Origin: JBDTVS01 sp040007095
GTDB lineage: Bacteria; Acidobacteriota; Vicinamibacteria; Vicinamibacterales; CAVVIG01
Length of the DNA: 22,776 nt
Reading direction: 5' to 3'
NCBI GenBank assembly: GCA_040007095.1
Contig: JBDTVS010000170.1
Location: 1 to 22,776 of the forward strand
Within the stretch, counting starts at the first letter, position 1; each line of letters begins with the position of its first letter. Below the pieces are notes generated by a model, which had not been told where the DNA came from, did not search any database, and saw only the letters and a program-made list of their open reading frames with translations. Shown piece by piece: positions 22,376 to 22,776 of this stretch. The translations under genes were made by a program, and so were the position numbers.

Positions 22376-22729
22376 GTGATCGCCGCCGCCGAGGCGATTC
22401 AGCGGACGGCGAACGCGAAACCGCTGTTTTCGAACACGAATGAAGGACCGTTCGTGGCTTCGACCGCGAAGGCGATCGAAGCCGCCGAGCGCCTGCCGGA
22501 AGTCGAAGCCGGCAACTACGAGCTGGCGGTGCTTCGCGTTCCGGCGCTGTACGTGATTGCGCTCTGGCTGAAGGGCGCCGGGGCAAAGCCGCCCGACGAT
22601 ATTTTCATCCTGCTTGAACCAGCGCCCACAGGCCTGACAGGCGGCGAGCGCCTGGACGTCCGCGATTTCAACGCGGCTCTCGTGGCGCTCAAGGCTGAAC
22701 GCGGAAAATCCACCGCGACGTCCAGCTAG
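22376..22729 (+). CDS. Hypothetical protein of 117 residues
   Basis: Starts with GTG at 22376, eight bases after a strong GGAGGGGG ribosome site. The product looks globular (YELAVLRVPALYVIALWLK near 50-66, then DDIFILLEPAPTGLTGGERL) with normal codon use. No signal peptide or known catalytic motif is seen, and I do not recognise the family. In-frame codons before the GTG run back only to a TAA at 22307-22309. The gene diverges from the metallo-hydrolase gene, and the space between them (22292-22375) may carry both promoters. Confidence 0.6.
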   Translation: MIAAAEAIQRTANAKPLFSNTNEGPFVASTAKAIEAAERLPEVEAGNYELAVLRVPALYVIALWLKGAGAKPPDDIFILLEPAPTGLTGGERLDVRDFNAALVALKAERGKSTATSS

Positions 22730-22776
22730 TGGTGGTCGTCACAAATACTGAAACTTATCGAGCTTCTTTCGGGCGC

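Noticed and set aside
1..22776. CRISPR arrays, tRNA or rRNA genes, insertion-sequence transposases
   Set aside because: No regularly spaced identical repeats, no cloverleaf or rRNA-like stretches, and no transposase motif were seen on either strand by eye.

Overview
The window is 22.8 kb of GC-rich, tightly packed bacterial DNA without tRNA, rRNA, CRISPR or transposase genes. Several protein types point to a soil-type Acidobacteriota, perhaps a Vicinamibacteria relative: a methyltransferase tail of the LWIVPA/GTWR type, a beta-helix protein with a choice-of-anchor Q end, a NarL-type two-component pair, a fossil of a Ser/Thr kinase N-terminus and a fossil of a TonB-receptor carboxypeptidase-like domain. 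This assignment is inference from family habits, not from a marker gene.

Layout. 1-5140: the end of a probable SAM methyltransferase on plus, then three minus-strand genes (AI-2E-type permease, secreted beta-helix protein, SLC13/DASS anion transporter). Relics of an amidase (3469-3591) and of a protein kinase (5167-5223) lie in the gaps. 5649-9523: a pirin, a possible small protein, a histidine kinase/response regulator pair on minus, and a 35-residue membrane peptide gene that diverges from the kinase. 9865-10677: a mannosyl-3-phosphoglycerate-phosphatase-like HAD protein whose catalytic motifs are altered.

10858-16572 is the most interesting part: seven plus-strand genes that overlap or nearly touch. 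They are S-adenosylmethionine decarboxylase, two zinc-ribbon DUF4178 proteins (the second membrane-anchored), a small membrane protein, a DUF350 membrane protein, a multi-pass membrane aminopropyltransferase of the spermidine synthase family, and a Tat-type FAD oxidoreductase. SpeD would make decarboxylated SAM, the membrane enzyme would transfer its aminopropyl group, and the FAD enzyme could oxidise or modify the product outside the membrane. The DUF4178/DUF350 proteins probably scaffold this at the membrane. Related DUF4178/DUF350/SpeD neighbourhoods are known from comparative genomics, but the product and purpose are, to my knowledge, unproven.

16908-20005 holds a coupled pair, an SLC13 permease and a four-domain rhodanese protein in which only one domain keeps the active cysteine. 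This suggests import and handling of a sulfur oxyanion. After a frameshifted relic of a TonB-receptor domain come a secreted DUF4097 protein, a 166-bp near-palindromic element, a metallo-beta-lactamase-fold protein with several metal ligands replaced, and a small unrecognised ORF near the window end.
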